The notes under the pieces were generated by a model. The model ran no database searches, was not told the DNA's origin, and saw only the letters and a list, made by a program, of their open reading frames with translations. 64,000 bases of DNA from Prillingera fragicola (lineage: Eukaryota > Basidiomycota > Tremellomycetes > Trichosporonales > Trichosporonaceae), in assembly GCA_002335605.1 (NCBI GenBank), contig BEDY01000002.1:558001-622000 (forward strand), read 5' to 3'. The position numbers were made by a program, and so were the translations under genes. Positions 9,744 through 22,059 of this stretch are shown here, in pieces (the first letter of the stretch is position 1; the number at the start of each line of letters is the position of its first letter).

Positions 9744-11107
9744 TCAGAAGTCCGGTGATGGCTGGCGTGTCGATGGCGCTGACCCGTTCTGGGCTGCGAG
9801 ATCGCTGTACTCGTGCTTGTCGCACTCGTACGCTGCATGGGGGTCGCCGCACAATGAACAAATGTGGGCGCGGCAGCATTGTCCCAAACACCGATTTGAA
9901 GGTGGCGACGCTGCTGACGCCACATTGTATTTGACACAGATGGCAGTCGACTTTGGCACCTTGCCGCAGTGCTGGTCTGCAACAAAAACGAAAGCCTGGC
10001 GACCTTGGTCCCACTTGATCAAGCAGGGATAGGATCCAGACTTGGTCGCAAGGGTGGTGCGGTGGCACTGCTTGGCCGTGTGGCCATTGCCCGACAGGTT
10101 ACTCGCCAAGCCGCAGCAGATGCAAAACGATCGGGGACCTCGGGCAGCAATCGCACATGCTGATGCTGCCCCAGCTGAAGAATCGCTCGCCCGGTGGTGG
10201 GAACCACTATTTTGTCAACGATTGGTTTCACGCAATCAACCTCAAAACCCACTTTGCAACATCAGATGTGGAGCTGCTCCACGCGTCGTGCGACACCGAA
10301 TGCCTTCGGTCAGAGACACTAGGCGGTCCACCTTGGGCAGGTATCGGCCAGGGTGGTGTTGAAGGGGAGCCTGGGATCGGTGCACCATTTGCTCTGCTGA
10401 GGTCAGCACTACCCTGGCTGTTGCTTCCTAGACTCACTTGGCCATGGAAAATCCTATGGGTCCGGCCGCTCCAAATGTGTACGTTGTTGGAGGCCCTTCC
10501 CTGGTGCGCTTAGAGTGCGCATCAAGAGTATGTCTCTCAAGTGCTGGTAAGGACTGCACGGAATGAGCCGAGCCATTGGTGTGCCGGCCGTTGGCGGACC
10601 CATTGACCGCTGACCCGCGTTTGACTGACGATCCGACCTTGACTGACGAGGCACGGAGTGATGAGCCGTTGACCATGTCGTCGTATCCGCGCGTCGATGC
10701 GGGGGTCGCGAAGGCGCGACGCGATGACCCTGCGGCAGGACCAACTGGAGTTCCAGAGGGTGTGAAGACGTCGAATTCCTGCTTGATCAGCAACGTTGTT
10801 GTGGAGTCAGGGAATGTAGACGTACAGGTTCCAGCATTTCGAAGCGCAGGCGCAGAAGCTCGCGCGAGTCTGCCAACAAGTCTGCGATGCTGTTTGGTGT
10901 GCTCCTCATGAGCATGACAAAGCCAGTGTCGCGAGTGAGGGCTGGGCAGTGGCCCTTGAGGCACTCCAGTACGACGGACTTTACTCGGTTGACCGCGCTT
11001 GTGTCCCCGTGCGCGCTGCCCCAAAGCACGGAGTGCACGAGGTTGCCCCGCAAGAGCTCGGCAGTGACGGCCGCCTCGTATTGCTCTATTGGGTCGCTTA
11101 CAGTCAT
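9744..11107 (-). CDS. Protein of unknown function with gag-like zinc-knuckle C-terminus
   Basis: Not a family I can name. Exons 11107-10826, about 10781-10438, about 10396-10253 and 10206-9744 join in frame into about 410 residues. The N-terminal 95 residues (from MTVSDPIEQYEAAV) look like a folded helical segment; the middle (about 95-255) is Ser/Pro/Gly-rich and disordered. The C-terminal part has two Cys/His clusters: CICCG..GHTAKQC near residue 285, and CLGQCCRAHICSLCG..HAAYEC near residue 360. The second resembles the finger seen in gag-like proteins of fungal retroelements. No integrase or reverse transcriptase is visible, and three spliceosomal introns argue against an intact element. 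A domesticated gag-derived or RNA/DNA-binding host protein is one reading. The two acceptor sites at 10781 and 10396 each have an in-frame alternative three bases on. Confidence 0.6.
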
Positions 11108-14100
11108 AGTTGCCGTTGTCGACGAGGGAGGGGATAGTGGATGGCGCTGGCGCCCTTCGGAGGGCAAACGCAAGTGGCAGGACCAGCAATGATCCGGTGG
11201 CGCGTCTTTGTGTGTACAGTAGATGTGTGGTCCAAGTCACTGTGCCGCTGGCATTCCGTTTGCCAGTCGTGGCGGCGATAGAAGAGGACGACAATTGGGT
11301 TGTGGGCGATGTTTGCGTGGGTGATGTGTTACAGTACAGCAATGAAGAGCTACGGTTGTAGAATGTGTCGACTTGGGGGGAATGGGGTCTCTCGATGAAG
11401 GAATATCGGAGGAGCCAGGAGCCAGGTTCCAGGAGCAAGGATCCAGGTTCCAGGACGAAGGCGTCGGGTGACCGAGTGGATTCTGGTCTGAATGACAATG
11501 CTCAAGAGGCGAGTTACCGCAGACGCAGACCGGACCGAGCGCACGCAAGTGGGACCAGGAGCAGCGCAGAATAAGCAAGGTGCTGCTGGCCATGCTGGCC
11601 CGGTCGGTGGAGAGGGTGCAAAGGGCGCGCCGGGGGAAGGTGGGGCCGGGCAGAGTTTGATGCACGGTCCACAGATCGGAGGAACACACACCTGGACCCC
11701 CAGGGTCCAGGACCAGTCACCATAGGTTAACAAGCAAACTGACGTCACGGAAATTCATTTTCAGGGAACACGCAGAGATTTTTTATCGCCCCTGGTCTCG
11801 ATGCCATCGAGAGCCCAGTCCGTCCCTCGGGCCTTCCGTGTAGCCTAGAGCCGGAAACGTCGACGCCGCCCGTGCTCGTTCGCTTTCTCGCGGTCGCGAC
11901 GCACACGCGGATCAGAGGATCAGAGTATTAGGTCATCCGGCCAGAGTGGAGCGGCATGGAGGGCAATACAACCCACGCGTAATCGCGCGTAACTTGATCA
12001 TATCAATGCCGTCGCCCTCAATTCCCAACCCGAAGTCATCATCTTGCTCCTTAGCAGATCACAATGCTCCTGAAAATGTTGCCCAGTTGCCGGCATGTCA
12101 TTAGCGCCTCAAGCAACCTCTTGTCGCGCTCTGGCTGGAAGAACGATGCGACTGACAGGTGGTGCGTGCGCGGTTCACGCCAACGCGGCGTCTTTGCATC
12201 GTATCATCACCAGCCTGGGGACGCACAACGGCCCTGGACCCCCCAGCAAGGGCCGCATGTCGTGTAACACATACCGCTGTCCTTGTCAGCGGCGAGGAGC
12301 GCCTGTCGGCACGACTGTGGGACATGACACTGGCGGCATGTGCCGCTTTGATCGTGATGGTGTGTGCAAGCGGTGTTTTGGCCAGCGTGGGTTAACGCAA
12401 AGCCAAGACGATGACTGCGTGACGCATTTATGGCGTGGACCGTGTCAGTTTGTGGAGTGACCACGTTTGCCGATATCACACACGACAACCATCCTCTGTT
12501 TGGTCAAGCTACCTGTAGCTAGGCCGTTGAGGATGCGGAGCCAGCCACGACAAAGCGCTTGGGACTCTCTCAAGTCGCAAGCTTGCAACCGACTCCCCTC
12601 GGCGCCGATGCAGATCCATGCCTTCGTCAGCGCGTCAGCGGGTGGTACCTGCTCCAGGATCCAGGACCAGCACCAGGCACACTCCGAGGATCACACACCA
12701 GGCTTGGGCGCACGGACCTTGTGTAGCGCGCAGCGCCCAGCGAAGGCGGGTGCATGGGTGCACGTGCATCGTTATTTTGTTTTTGGCAGATGGGTTGCGT
12801 GGGATGCTCGGGATCGACGTGTTTCATAGGGGGCGTGGGCACGATTACAGAGGGAAGATGGCTTTGCCACCACCGATGGAGCCGTCGTTTTTACTGTTCT
12901 TTCATCGACGCGATGGATTTCTTCTTACTCGTTTCTGGTTCAGGACTGTCTGATGTTCAAGGAATGCTTTCAACAGGCGAGCACGCGACCACAGGCCTCG
13001 GATTCCAGAGCTGCACTGAAAAGTCTTGCCGACTGGCGGCAAGACCATTGCTGCAACTCGTTTAGCTAACCGAGGTATGGCACTCTGCCTGCCTTAACGG
13101 GGTCGAGCGTCATTGCTCTCGTTCGCCGTGCAGCAGAGTCACATTGCTATTAAATGTTTGTTTACTCAGCTTTATTGTCGTTTAACTATGCACGCTGCTT
13201 GTTTCCCCCATGCCGAGGCTGTGCCGAGCTCTGATGGAGTAGCGAAGCCCTCTAACACGGGTTAGTCTCGCTTGGAGGATCCAGCATATCATCATCGTCA
13301 CCGTCGTCATCATGAAGCTTGCGGCAGGCAGATGCCCTCGACGACATCCGTCGGCTCTCCTTTCCTTAGCGGAATAGATGCACGATGTTTGTCTTTGTAA
13401 AGTGCCACCTGCCACGCTGCCACCAAGACGATCGGCCCAATCCACTAGTTCAGACGGGGAGTGCTGTGGTGCCTGCACCGTATTCCGTGGGCAGTGAACC
13501 CACTCACACACATAACACCTGATCATCCTTGCGGCGGCACAGCTCGCCGCCTCCGACTTGAATTTGGGTTTGAACCAGATTTGCAGCGGGAGGCTCATGA
13601 ACTCCCAGGCGACTGCGTTGCAACACAAAATCGAGTGCATCATCAGACCGAATGTCATTCTCTATTCGTGTTTAGGAACTTGCCACTGGGGAGGATGCGC
13701 TCTATACGCCCGCCTACCCGTGTCATTGACCAGACCGTGATCAGCAGGCAAACTCACTAATTAAACCAAGGGACCGGCCAAGGGCGCCGCTATCTGCGTT
13801 TCAGAGAACATGACGTTCACCAGCGTTCTCAGATTTGCACTCTTCTACTGTCGGCGTTGTCCCCGCGGGTGAAAGCGAATATTGACTCATGTCCCGTGTA
13901 CGTTTGGCGGCGTTTGCGTGTCTTGGACGCGCAACTCTTACAGCCTCCATGTTCAACAGTGTCCCAGCGTGTCACGTCTGCCCGCACCGATGTACATGAC
14001 GTATGGTGGGTCTCACGGCCGCCAAGACATGTCTGCCAATCTGGCGATGGGAGCTGACGACAAGCTCAGTGGTGATTTGGACGGGCGGGAGCAATCCCTC

Positions 14101-15168
14101 AATCACGAGTGATTCCAACACGCTGGTGCGGACTTGGTATGCCTGACATCTGATGACTATGCGGTAAGGTAATGACCTGGCTGTACTAGCTGTATTGGCA
14201 TCAACTGGGGATGCGGCTGTGGCGGCTGCAAAGGCCGACGCGAGGACTGGTGGCTCCACGACGCTGGATGGCGTGACGTGTGCGTCTGCAGACTTGACTG
14301 CTGCGGTTTCCAACCCCTGCGGCGGCAGTGCAAGCGCGCACGCACCAATGTGGCTTTACTGAATTCCCTCTTTGCTCAAGTGGGAGCCCACAAAACTGCG
14401 AGTGATGGCTGTGCCATGCTCTGACGGTGTGTATGCATGGATGTGGCAGTTGTATCCCGACCCGACCGGAGATTGGGTGCTGATTGGCTTTTGTCGGTGG
14501 TAGGAGGGAGCGAGTACGCATGTGGCCAAAAGTGGCGTGGGGCCCAGGAGGCCAGGACAAAGGTGGCGAGGAAGGAGTTGCATGGGTGGAGGTGAGCCGA
14601 TCTGATCTGGAGGCAGTAATTACGTGTGGTGGAAAACATACAGCATACCACGCGTCGTGTGGAGGAAACGGAATCAAATGATAGGCGCTATCACTCTAGT
14701 GACTGGCTGCTACTGGCCACCTGGGTCGGTGAGGTTGCCAAAAGGAAAAGGGACGGGGGTTACGGGGGCTACTCCTCTCACAGAGCAGGACCGTCCACCA
14801 CCACCGGCCGCGCGGCAGACCTGCAATCCCAGCCCCTCACATCCAGGCGCCGCTTTGAATATGAATCATCCCCATCCTCTCATTCTCCCACTGCCCACTC
14901 ACCATCAAACCTCTCTCCTCGAGACAAAGAATCATTCATTCCCCCAAATCCCATTCATCAAAACCTCCACCCTACCAAGCCCCCGCACCCCCCACCACTG
15001 CAGCAGCTATTGACCGGGCACTCGAATTCTTTGCGCAAACTATCCTGGCCGCCTAGCACCCGCCCACCCCAGTCAAGCAACCGAGCGGGGCGAGACAGGC
15101 AAACGGCCACCCACCACGCTGGGGGTTTGAACCTTCCTCATCACGCATCCAACCTCCACCACAGCAGC
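11108..15168. other. 4-kb gene-poor stretch
   Basis: No frame here shows family motifs, a plausible exon chain or the C-ending codon use of the flanking genes. It holds an imperfect GGTTCCAGGA-type repeat (11410-11458) with related CCAGGATCCAGGACC pieces near 11706 and 12652, several Cys-rich but unconvincing short frames (12.1-12.5 kb), and a long pyrimidine-rich tract (about 14780-15160) that is probably the INO80 promoter and 5' UTR. It could be decayed mobile-element sequence or a non-coding RNA locus; nothing decides this. Confidence 0.4.
11410..11458. repeat. Short imperfect repeat built on CCAGGTTCCAGGA
   Basis: The 13-base core CCAGGTTCCAGGA occurs twice in under 50 bases, flanked by AGCCAGG and GCAAGGAT variants. 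Related CCAGGATCCAGGACC pieces occur near 11706 and 12652 in the same gene-poor stretch. Confidence 0.45.
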
Positions 15169-18100
15169 ATGGTAGAGTACGAACGCGCTCACGCGCATCG
15201 TAGCGGCAGGTCTCGTCCATCAGCCAGCATCAGCCCGGTGCAGGCTTCCTCGGCACTTGGCAACATGGACCGCGACGTCAGTATCTTCTCTTGTCCTTGT
15301 CCTTTGCCCTTCTAATTGCACACGCGAGACTTAGCTGACACGATCTGCAGGTTTCACCTCCGCGTCCAACTCCAGCTTCACGCATGTCCCTGTCGGCCTT
15401 GGTTAATTCTCCACCACCTTCACCACCCCGTGCGTCCCGGCCAGTAGCCGACCCACCTAGGTCATCACGCTACGACGACTACCCTCCCACCGGCGCGAGC
15501 TCGTACGAAGCTGGGTACCCACCAGGCAGTGGCAGCAGCCACACTCGTGGTCGTGGCGATCATTACGGCGGCGTGCCGCCGGATGTGGGCCGTAGCTACC
15601 TCCACCGAGGCGACCGTGCAGGCCCCTCGTTTGAGCGCGCAGCTTCGTTTGAGCGCACACCATCGTATGATGGCGCAGACCGTGAAAGCTTCTCCGGCGA
15701 CGTCGCCGAGGACTACAGGCCGCCACAGTCGTCTGTGCGTGGACGGGATGTTTCCTCGTCGCGCGCCGGCCCGTCGTACTCGGCCTACAACTCGCCCTCG
15801 CCTCCGCCATCCCGTGCACCACCTTCTTTTCAGCCTTACGAGCCCTCTGGCTGGCGCCCGTCCAACGGCCGCACGTCGCCACGCCCGCCATCGAGCAGTA
15901 GTGGTTCGGACCGTAGGCGCTCTGTCGAGCCAGCACCCGCACAGGTTGACACACCGGTCGCTGCCTCGTCGAACCGCAAAATGCGGCCCGACGACAGCCT
16001 GGGTGCCAACGAGGAGGTGTGGCAGGAGCATCTCCGTCTGTTCCAGGCGCGCCGTGAGCGTGAGGCGGCCGACATAATTCAATGGACGCCTAGCCTCAGC
16101 AACGGCGACCAGGCGCCTACAAAGGTACCTGCAAAGCGAAAAGGTTGGCCAGCAGACCACCCTACGCGTATCGCCCAACGCCAGGCAAAAGAGGCTGCCA
16201 TTGCTGCTGGTATTGAGATTCCCAAGAAGAAGTACAAGCGCAAGCCGAAAGTGTCATCGGCTACTATCGACGACGAGCTCTTGGGTTTGGTCGAGCCTGA
16301 CATGAAGGCGAGCAGCCCAATGGGAGCGTCATCGGCCATCGATGGTGAAGAGGAGGAGCACATTGTGCTCGACGGTAATTCTATCGTCTACCCCTGCGGT
16401 CTTACTCGCAACGAAGTCATAATCAAGGTCGAGGGCGGAGACCTGCGTGGTCTGACTGAGGACGACGTCAAGCAGGTCCAGGACGAGATGTGGCTCAAGA
16501 AGAACGGCCCAGCTGCGCTCCGCAAGGACGGCACGATGCGCAAGAAGCCTGGACCCGCCAAGGGCTGGAAGGCAATGCGTGCGGCGCTGACCCGCGCCGA
16601 GGACGACGAGAGCGACGCCGGCAATTCGACCATTCTCAACGGCGAGGCCGACGCCGACATAGCGGCGCTTCTTGACGACGGAGCCAGTCCCCAGCCCGTC
16701 AAGCGCAAGGCCAAGAGGCGGAAAAAGAACGCCGACGCCGACAAGCTCGACTCGGAGCTCGAGGACGTCAAGCCTCGTCACCTCGACGACGACGATGAGG
16801 ACCAATCCGGAATGGAGAACGGCGACACGCCTGCACCCGCTACCAAGAAGCGTTCCGGCAAGGCCAAGGAGCCTGGAGTTGGCAAGGGTCGCTGGACGCG
16901 CCCCAGCAAGGCCGACAAGGAGATTAGCAAAAAGGCCGAGGCGTTTGCCCTCGCTGCGGCCGGCATTCCTGAGGCGCTCGACGATGTGGATGGTGCGTCC
17001 GAGGCGGGTGGCAACGCCCCCGTCGAACACCCGCCCAACACATATGACCCTCGTGGTGTATCCGAGGCCGAGGCTGAGGTTCGCCTCCGTCTGGTCGAGG
17101 AGCTGCAGCGCCAGGCGTGGCAGTCGATTTGCCGCGATGTTCCTAGGGTTTATCGTGTTAACCAGGCCTACGACAATGCTGTCAAGCAGGACTGCCTGCG
17201 TACCTCTCAGGCTGCTGTGCGTAACGCCTTTACCCAGCGCAACTTGAAGCCCACGTTCCGGTCGACGAACCGTGCCAACAAGGACGCTGCCACGAAGGCC
17301 AAGCGGGTCATGCGTGAGATGCTCACGTACTGGCGCAAGAACGAAAAGGACGAGCTTGCTGCGCGCAAGCGTGCCGAGAAGGAGGCGCTCGAGAAGGCCA
17401 AGGCCGAGGAAGAGGCGCGCGAAGCCAAGCGTCAGTCTCGCAAGCTCAACTATCTCCTTACGCAGTCCGAACTCTACTCGCATTTCATCGGCAAAAAGAT
17501 CAAGACGCAAGAGGCGGAGACCATGGCCGACGGCACCGTTACGCCAGGCGCCGCGAATGTAACTGCCCCTCATGGCGCTGAGCTCGAGAACATTGACACC
17601 GATGCGCCTCTCCGTGAGCTCGACTATGATGAGGACGACGACGAGAATCTCCGCCGCCACGCTGCCGTCGGTGCCCAGGCTGCCATCCAGGCAGCCAAGG
17701 ACAAGGCCATGGCCTTTGACGAGGCCCGACCCAACGCAGCTGCTGAGCTCGACGACGACACGATGGACGGCGACGAGCTCAACTTCCAGAACCCCATGCT
17801 CGGCGAGGACTCGATCACCATCACCCAGCCCAAGATGCTCATGGCCCAGCTCAAAGAGTACCAGCTCAAGGGTCTTACCTGGCTTGGAAACTTGTACGAG
17901 GCGGGTATCAACGGTATCCTTGCCGACGAAATGGGTCTTGGAAAGACGATTCAGTCAATCTCGCTGCTCGCGTACCTCGCAGAGGTGCACAACATTTGGG
18001 GTCCCTTCCTTGTTATCGCCCCCGCATCGACTCTTCACAACTGGCAGCAGGAGCTGACTCGCTTCGTGCCTCGCCTCAAGGCTCTCCCTTACTGGGGATC

Positions 18101-20464
18101 GCCAAAGGACCGTGAGACTCTTCGTCGTATCTGGAACCGCAAGAACCAGATGTTCAACGAGGACTCGCCATTCCACGTCCTCGTGACTAGTTACCAGCTG
18201 GCGGTGCAGGACGAAAAGTACTTCTCCATGATGCGCTGGCAGTACATGATTCTCGACGAGGCGCAGGCCATCAAGAGTTCGTCTTCGGCTCGTTGGAAGT
18301 CGCTCCTCAACCTCAACTGCCGTAACCGTTTGCTTCTGACCGGTACTCCCATCCAGAACTCGATGCACGGTGAGCTTACTTATGTGGTGACATTGCTGAC
18401 TCTTCAGAACTCTGGGCTTTGCTCCACTTCATCATGCCGACAATGTTCGACTCGCACGAGGAGTTTAGCGAATGGTTCTCGAAGGACATTGAGAACGCTG
18501 CAGCTGCCGGCGGCGCCAACTCCTCGCTCCAGCCCGAGCAGCTCAAGCGTCTTCACATGATCCTCAAGCCCTTCATGTTGCGTCGTATCAAGAAGCACGT
18601 GCAGAAGGAGCTTGGTGACAAGATTGAGATTGACCTGCTGGTGGACCTGAGCCACCGCCAGCGCTCCATTTACAAGGCTCTTCGCAAGCGTGTGTCGATT
18701 GCCGATCTCATGGCGCAGCCCGACAGCAGCGACGGCCTCCCGAGCAAGAGTCTCATGAACCTGGTCATGCAGTTCCGTAAGGTGTGCAATCACCCCGACC
18801 TCTTTGAGCGTGCCGACGTCGAGTCGCCACTTCACTTTGGTACCTTTAGTCACAGCGGCAACCTCAACCGCCAGGGCGACTTGCTTTACTGCCCAGACTC
18901 TGGTCGCAGTGCCATCCAGGTTCACCTCCCCAAGCTGCTCTGGACCGACGGCGGCAAGCTTGACGTGCCCGGCGAGCACAGCTCTGCTGGTTCAGACACG
19001 CACATTATGAAGAACCTGATGAACATTTGGAGCACCGAGTGGATCAACTCGTCGCTCAAGCAGAACGACTCGGCCCACGCCTTCCTCCGCGTCATGGATT
19101 GGTCGCCCGCTCAGGCTCATCAGCGCGCCACATCGCACCCCATGGTCCAGATGCTGGAGGGCACCGAGGACTATTACGACGTGGTTGCCAAGGGCCCGTA
19201 CATGTCTGACCTGGACTTTGCTGCTTCCTCGGCGAAACGCTTTTCACCTGTGGCGCCCCGCTTGTCCGAGATCAAGGCGCCTGGCCTCCCTCCCCTCCGC
19301 GACATTACTGCTCAGGCTTGGAATCAGTCTTACCTGTCGCACACTGGTGCTCGCTTTGCCATTGACGGAGCCATTGCCCCAGCCGTCAAGCCTTCGGCAT
19401 CTAGCCGTGCGTTCGTCAATGCCCAGGAACGTGCCGCCGACGACTCGATCGTCAAGTCGACATTCTACGGTGTCGCTCCCAGTGAGCGCAACGACCCGAA
19501 GGCTGTCGAGGGACTCGACCGCCTCGTCCCTGGCGTTCCTCCTCGTGGTCTTCTTGGCAATGCCGCACCAGACCAGCTGCCCGCGTCGACGCTTCGCGTG
19601 CCGCCCATTAAGCGTCTCATTGTCGACTCGGCTAAGCTGGCTCGTCTGGACGACCTCTTGCGCGAGTTGAAAGAGGGCGGTCACCGCGTGCTGCTCTATT
19701 TCCAGATGGTCAAGATGATGGATCTCGTCGAAGAGTACCTGATCTACCGCCAGTTCAAGTATCTGCGTCTCGACGGTTCGTCGCCAATTGGCGAGCGTCG
19801 TGACATGGTCACTTCGTGGCAGACCAACCCCGACATTTTCGTCTTCTGTCTCAGTACCCGTGCCGGTGGTCTCGGTATCAACCTGACTGCCGCCGACACT
19901 GTCATCTTCTACGACCACGACTGGAACCCCTCGAGTGACGCTCAGGCCATGGACCGTGCCCATCGTGTTGGTCAGACAAAGCAAGTTACCGTTTATCGAC
20001 TCATTGCCCGTGGCACGATCGAGGAGCGTATTCTGCAACTTGCTCGTGCCAAGAAGGACGTCCAGGACATTGTCGTGGGCTCCAAGTCGATCAATGAGGT
20101 GGCCAAACAGGCCGAGATTGTGTCACTGTTCATGGACGACGAAGAGCTTGCCGAGTCGGTCGCCAAGCGCAAGCAGGCCGAGGCTCACGGCTACTCTGCA
20201 CCAGCGCCGTTCGGCGGTGCACGCAAGTCGGCATTCGGTGATGGCCTCGGCAACATTGAGGAAGACGAGGACGATTTCTTCACTGCCAAACAACAGAACC
20301 AAAACAACGACGACGAGGACCTTGGTGGCGACAAGGCCCCGAGCGGCGCGCGAACTCCTGTGCCCAAGAAGCGCGCTCCCAAGAAGAAGGCTGGCGATGC
20401 CGCAGCCAAACCACGAGTCAAGAAGGTCAAGATTGCTCTCGGCCCTGACGGCCTCCCCATCTAG
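15169..20464 (+). CDS. INO80: INO80 chromatin-remodelling ATPase
   Basis: Catalytic subunit of the INO80 complex, which slides and edits nucleosomes (H2A.Z) in the nucleus. Exons 15169-15276, 15351-18369 and 18408-20464 give 1727 residues. The first 600 residues are Ser/Pro-rich then Lys/Asp-rich and disordered. The DBINO domain follows at about 620-745 (ending [14 protein letters not shown]). The Snf2 ATPase core starts near 869 ([14 protein letters not shown]) with Walker [10 protein letters not shown] and the INO80-typical DEAQAIKSS in place of DEGH; intron 2 falls right after [11 protein letters not shown] long insertion separates the two RecA lobes, as in all INO80 proteins; the helicase C lobe lies at about 1470-1585 ([31 protein letters not shown]). 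The tail is acidic then basic. The start ATG lies in a short first exon whose splice restores MDRDVSPPRP. Confidence 0.95.
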
Positions 20465-20732
20465 CATACGATTACGCATTTGTTGTGATTATACCCGCGC
20501 ATAGGACCCGCTGCAAGAGAGAGCGGCGGCTGTAGATGCATCATCTCACGCTACGAGCGTGAACCCACCCACACCCCCACCACCCCACCGCCACCTCATG
20601 TCATACAGCGCTATCAGCCGCTTTCTTTCTTTCCATATTGATACATGTGACATGTTACACTTCGTCTATTATACTGAGCGACTGAGAGCCGGTGACACGC
20701 TACAAGTCGGAAACTGATGCGGGGGCGAGCGT

Positions 20733-21549
20733 CTACGACCCCCCGTGGCGGCGCTTGTCGTTCTTGATCTCGTCGAAGGCAATACAGAGCGCAGTCATGA
20801 GTGAAAGGTCGACGCCAGGCGCGACCTGCACGTAGTACTGCCGAAATCAGTCTCCGGAGTCAAGTACATGGAGGAAGGACTCACAGTCTGCTTGTTGCCG
20901 ATAAATGCCTGCTTGTCCCACAACTCGCGCGAAATCTGAGCGACAGTCTCGCCCGCCTCGTTGTAAATAGCCGCCTTTGTGCCAAGCCTGTCACCATCAA
21001 CCTGGAGAGTTGCAGGCATGGCAGTTGTGGCGTTGACAAAGGTGAGCTCGAGCTGAACTTTTGCTGATGATGATGTCAGATGGGTCCAAGTGGGAGTTTC
21101 TACGAGGGACTCACTGGAGATCTTGCGGCGAACGACAAAAAGTTCGTTCCCGGACTCGTCCTCTGCGAACATGCGGTGCTTGAATGAGAATGGGCGGTTG
21201 CGGAGGTAGAAGAGCGTGTGGCCGTTGATGTCCTGGATGGCTGGTGGTGTGAGCATCGGCCTGGCTGATGACCGCCACAGTGACTAACCTTTGCGAGCGA
21301 AGACCGACTTGGCCTGAACGCCAACAACAAACTTGCCATTTGTGTCGTAAATGTTCTTGTCGGCCTGTTTGGTCAGAAAGACTCTGAGGTTTAGGACTGG
21401 GAGACACTCACGCCTGTGATCGCCCAGACCCTCTCCTCGACGACAATGGTCGTCTCCTCCTCCTTGATGTAGCCCGGGTTCAGCACCAGCTGCGGCTCGA
21501 CGGGGTTTAGCAGCTTCTGGAAATCTTCAGGGGACTGTGAACGCGGCAT
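20733..21549 (-). CDS. LURP-one-related (DUF567, Tubby-C-like) protein
   Basis: Small beta-barrel protein of the LURP-one/Tubby-C superfamily; related folds bind phosphoinositides or act as scramblases, but fungal members are mostly uncharacterised. Five exons: 21549-21412, 21364-21289, 21240-21115, 21063-20885 and 20837-20733, joining in frame into 207 residues, the usual size. Recognisable beta-rich segments are IYDTNGKFVVGVQAKSV, IQDINGHTLFYLRNR and FSFKHRMFAEDESGNELFVVRR, and the C-terminal helix YYVQVAPGVDLSLMTALCIAFDE fills the barrel as in the family. Four introns of 36-51 bases in an 817-base gene is dense even here. It is divergent from NCL1 across 510 bases. Confidence 0.8.
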
Positions 21550-22059
21550 GGTTATTGTGAAGGTGACTGTAAACGTGTGAGTGCTGGTGAACAAGGGGGT
21601 TGTCGTATGAACGGCAATATATAACTTGGAATCTGGGGTGGTGGTCTCGTAGATCATGATCGCCGTTGCTCGGCGGCCGACACCGAGACTTGTCGGGCAC
21701 AGCATGAAGCCGAGCGAAGCGAGCTGTGTCGATGACTAGCTTCAAATGCCTGATAGACCTGTGCGTGGCATTCCGAACCGGCCTACCTCGAGCTTTCAGG
21801 CTCATTGTGGTGGTAATCCACGCAAAAGCGATGACATGCACGGCTCTGTTCACTGCTAATGGCCTAATGACATAGACTTCTACACCAGTTCTTAATGATC
21901 GTGGAAACATTTCAGGAACGAGGAAGGTGGAGGTGATCTCATTTCAGATCACGTGCTTTACCACGTGGTCGACCATTTTCCAGACACCCACTCTTGATGG
22001 TTAGTCTGAACTTTTGAGAGACAGGTCACTGTCAACAGCCCAGACAGCTACAGCACATC
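21550..22059. promoter_or_regulatory. Divergent promoter of the LURP-one gene and NCL1
   Basis: 510 bases between start codons. Contains GATCACGTGCTTTACCACGTGG near 21949-21970, i.e. two CACGTG E-boxes 14 bases apart, a bHLH-factor site in fungi (for example Cbf1/Pho4-type). No further elements recognised. Confidence 0.45.

Noticed and set aside
12095..12460. Cys-rich frame with CRFDRDGVCKRC, resembling a second zinc knuckle
   Set aside because: Only one Cys cluster, no GH..C pattern, poor codon use and no splice chain; probably chance in gene-poor DNA.
16329..17660. 443-codon open frame opposite INO80
   Set aside because: Antisense shadow of biased codons in the DBINO and linker region; no motifs.
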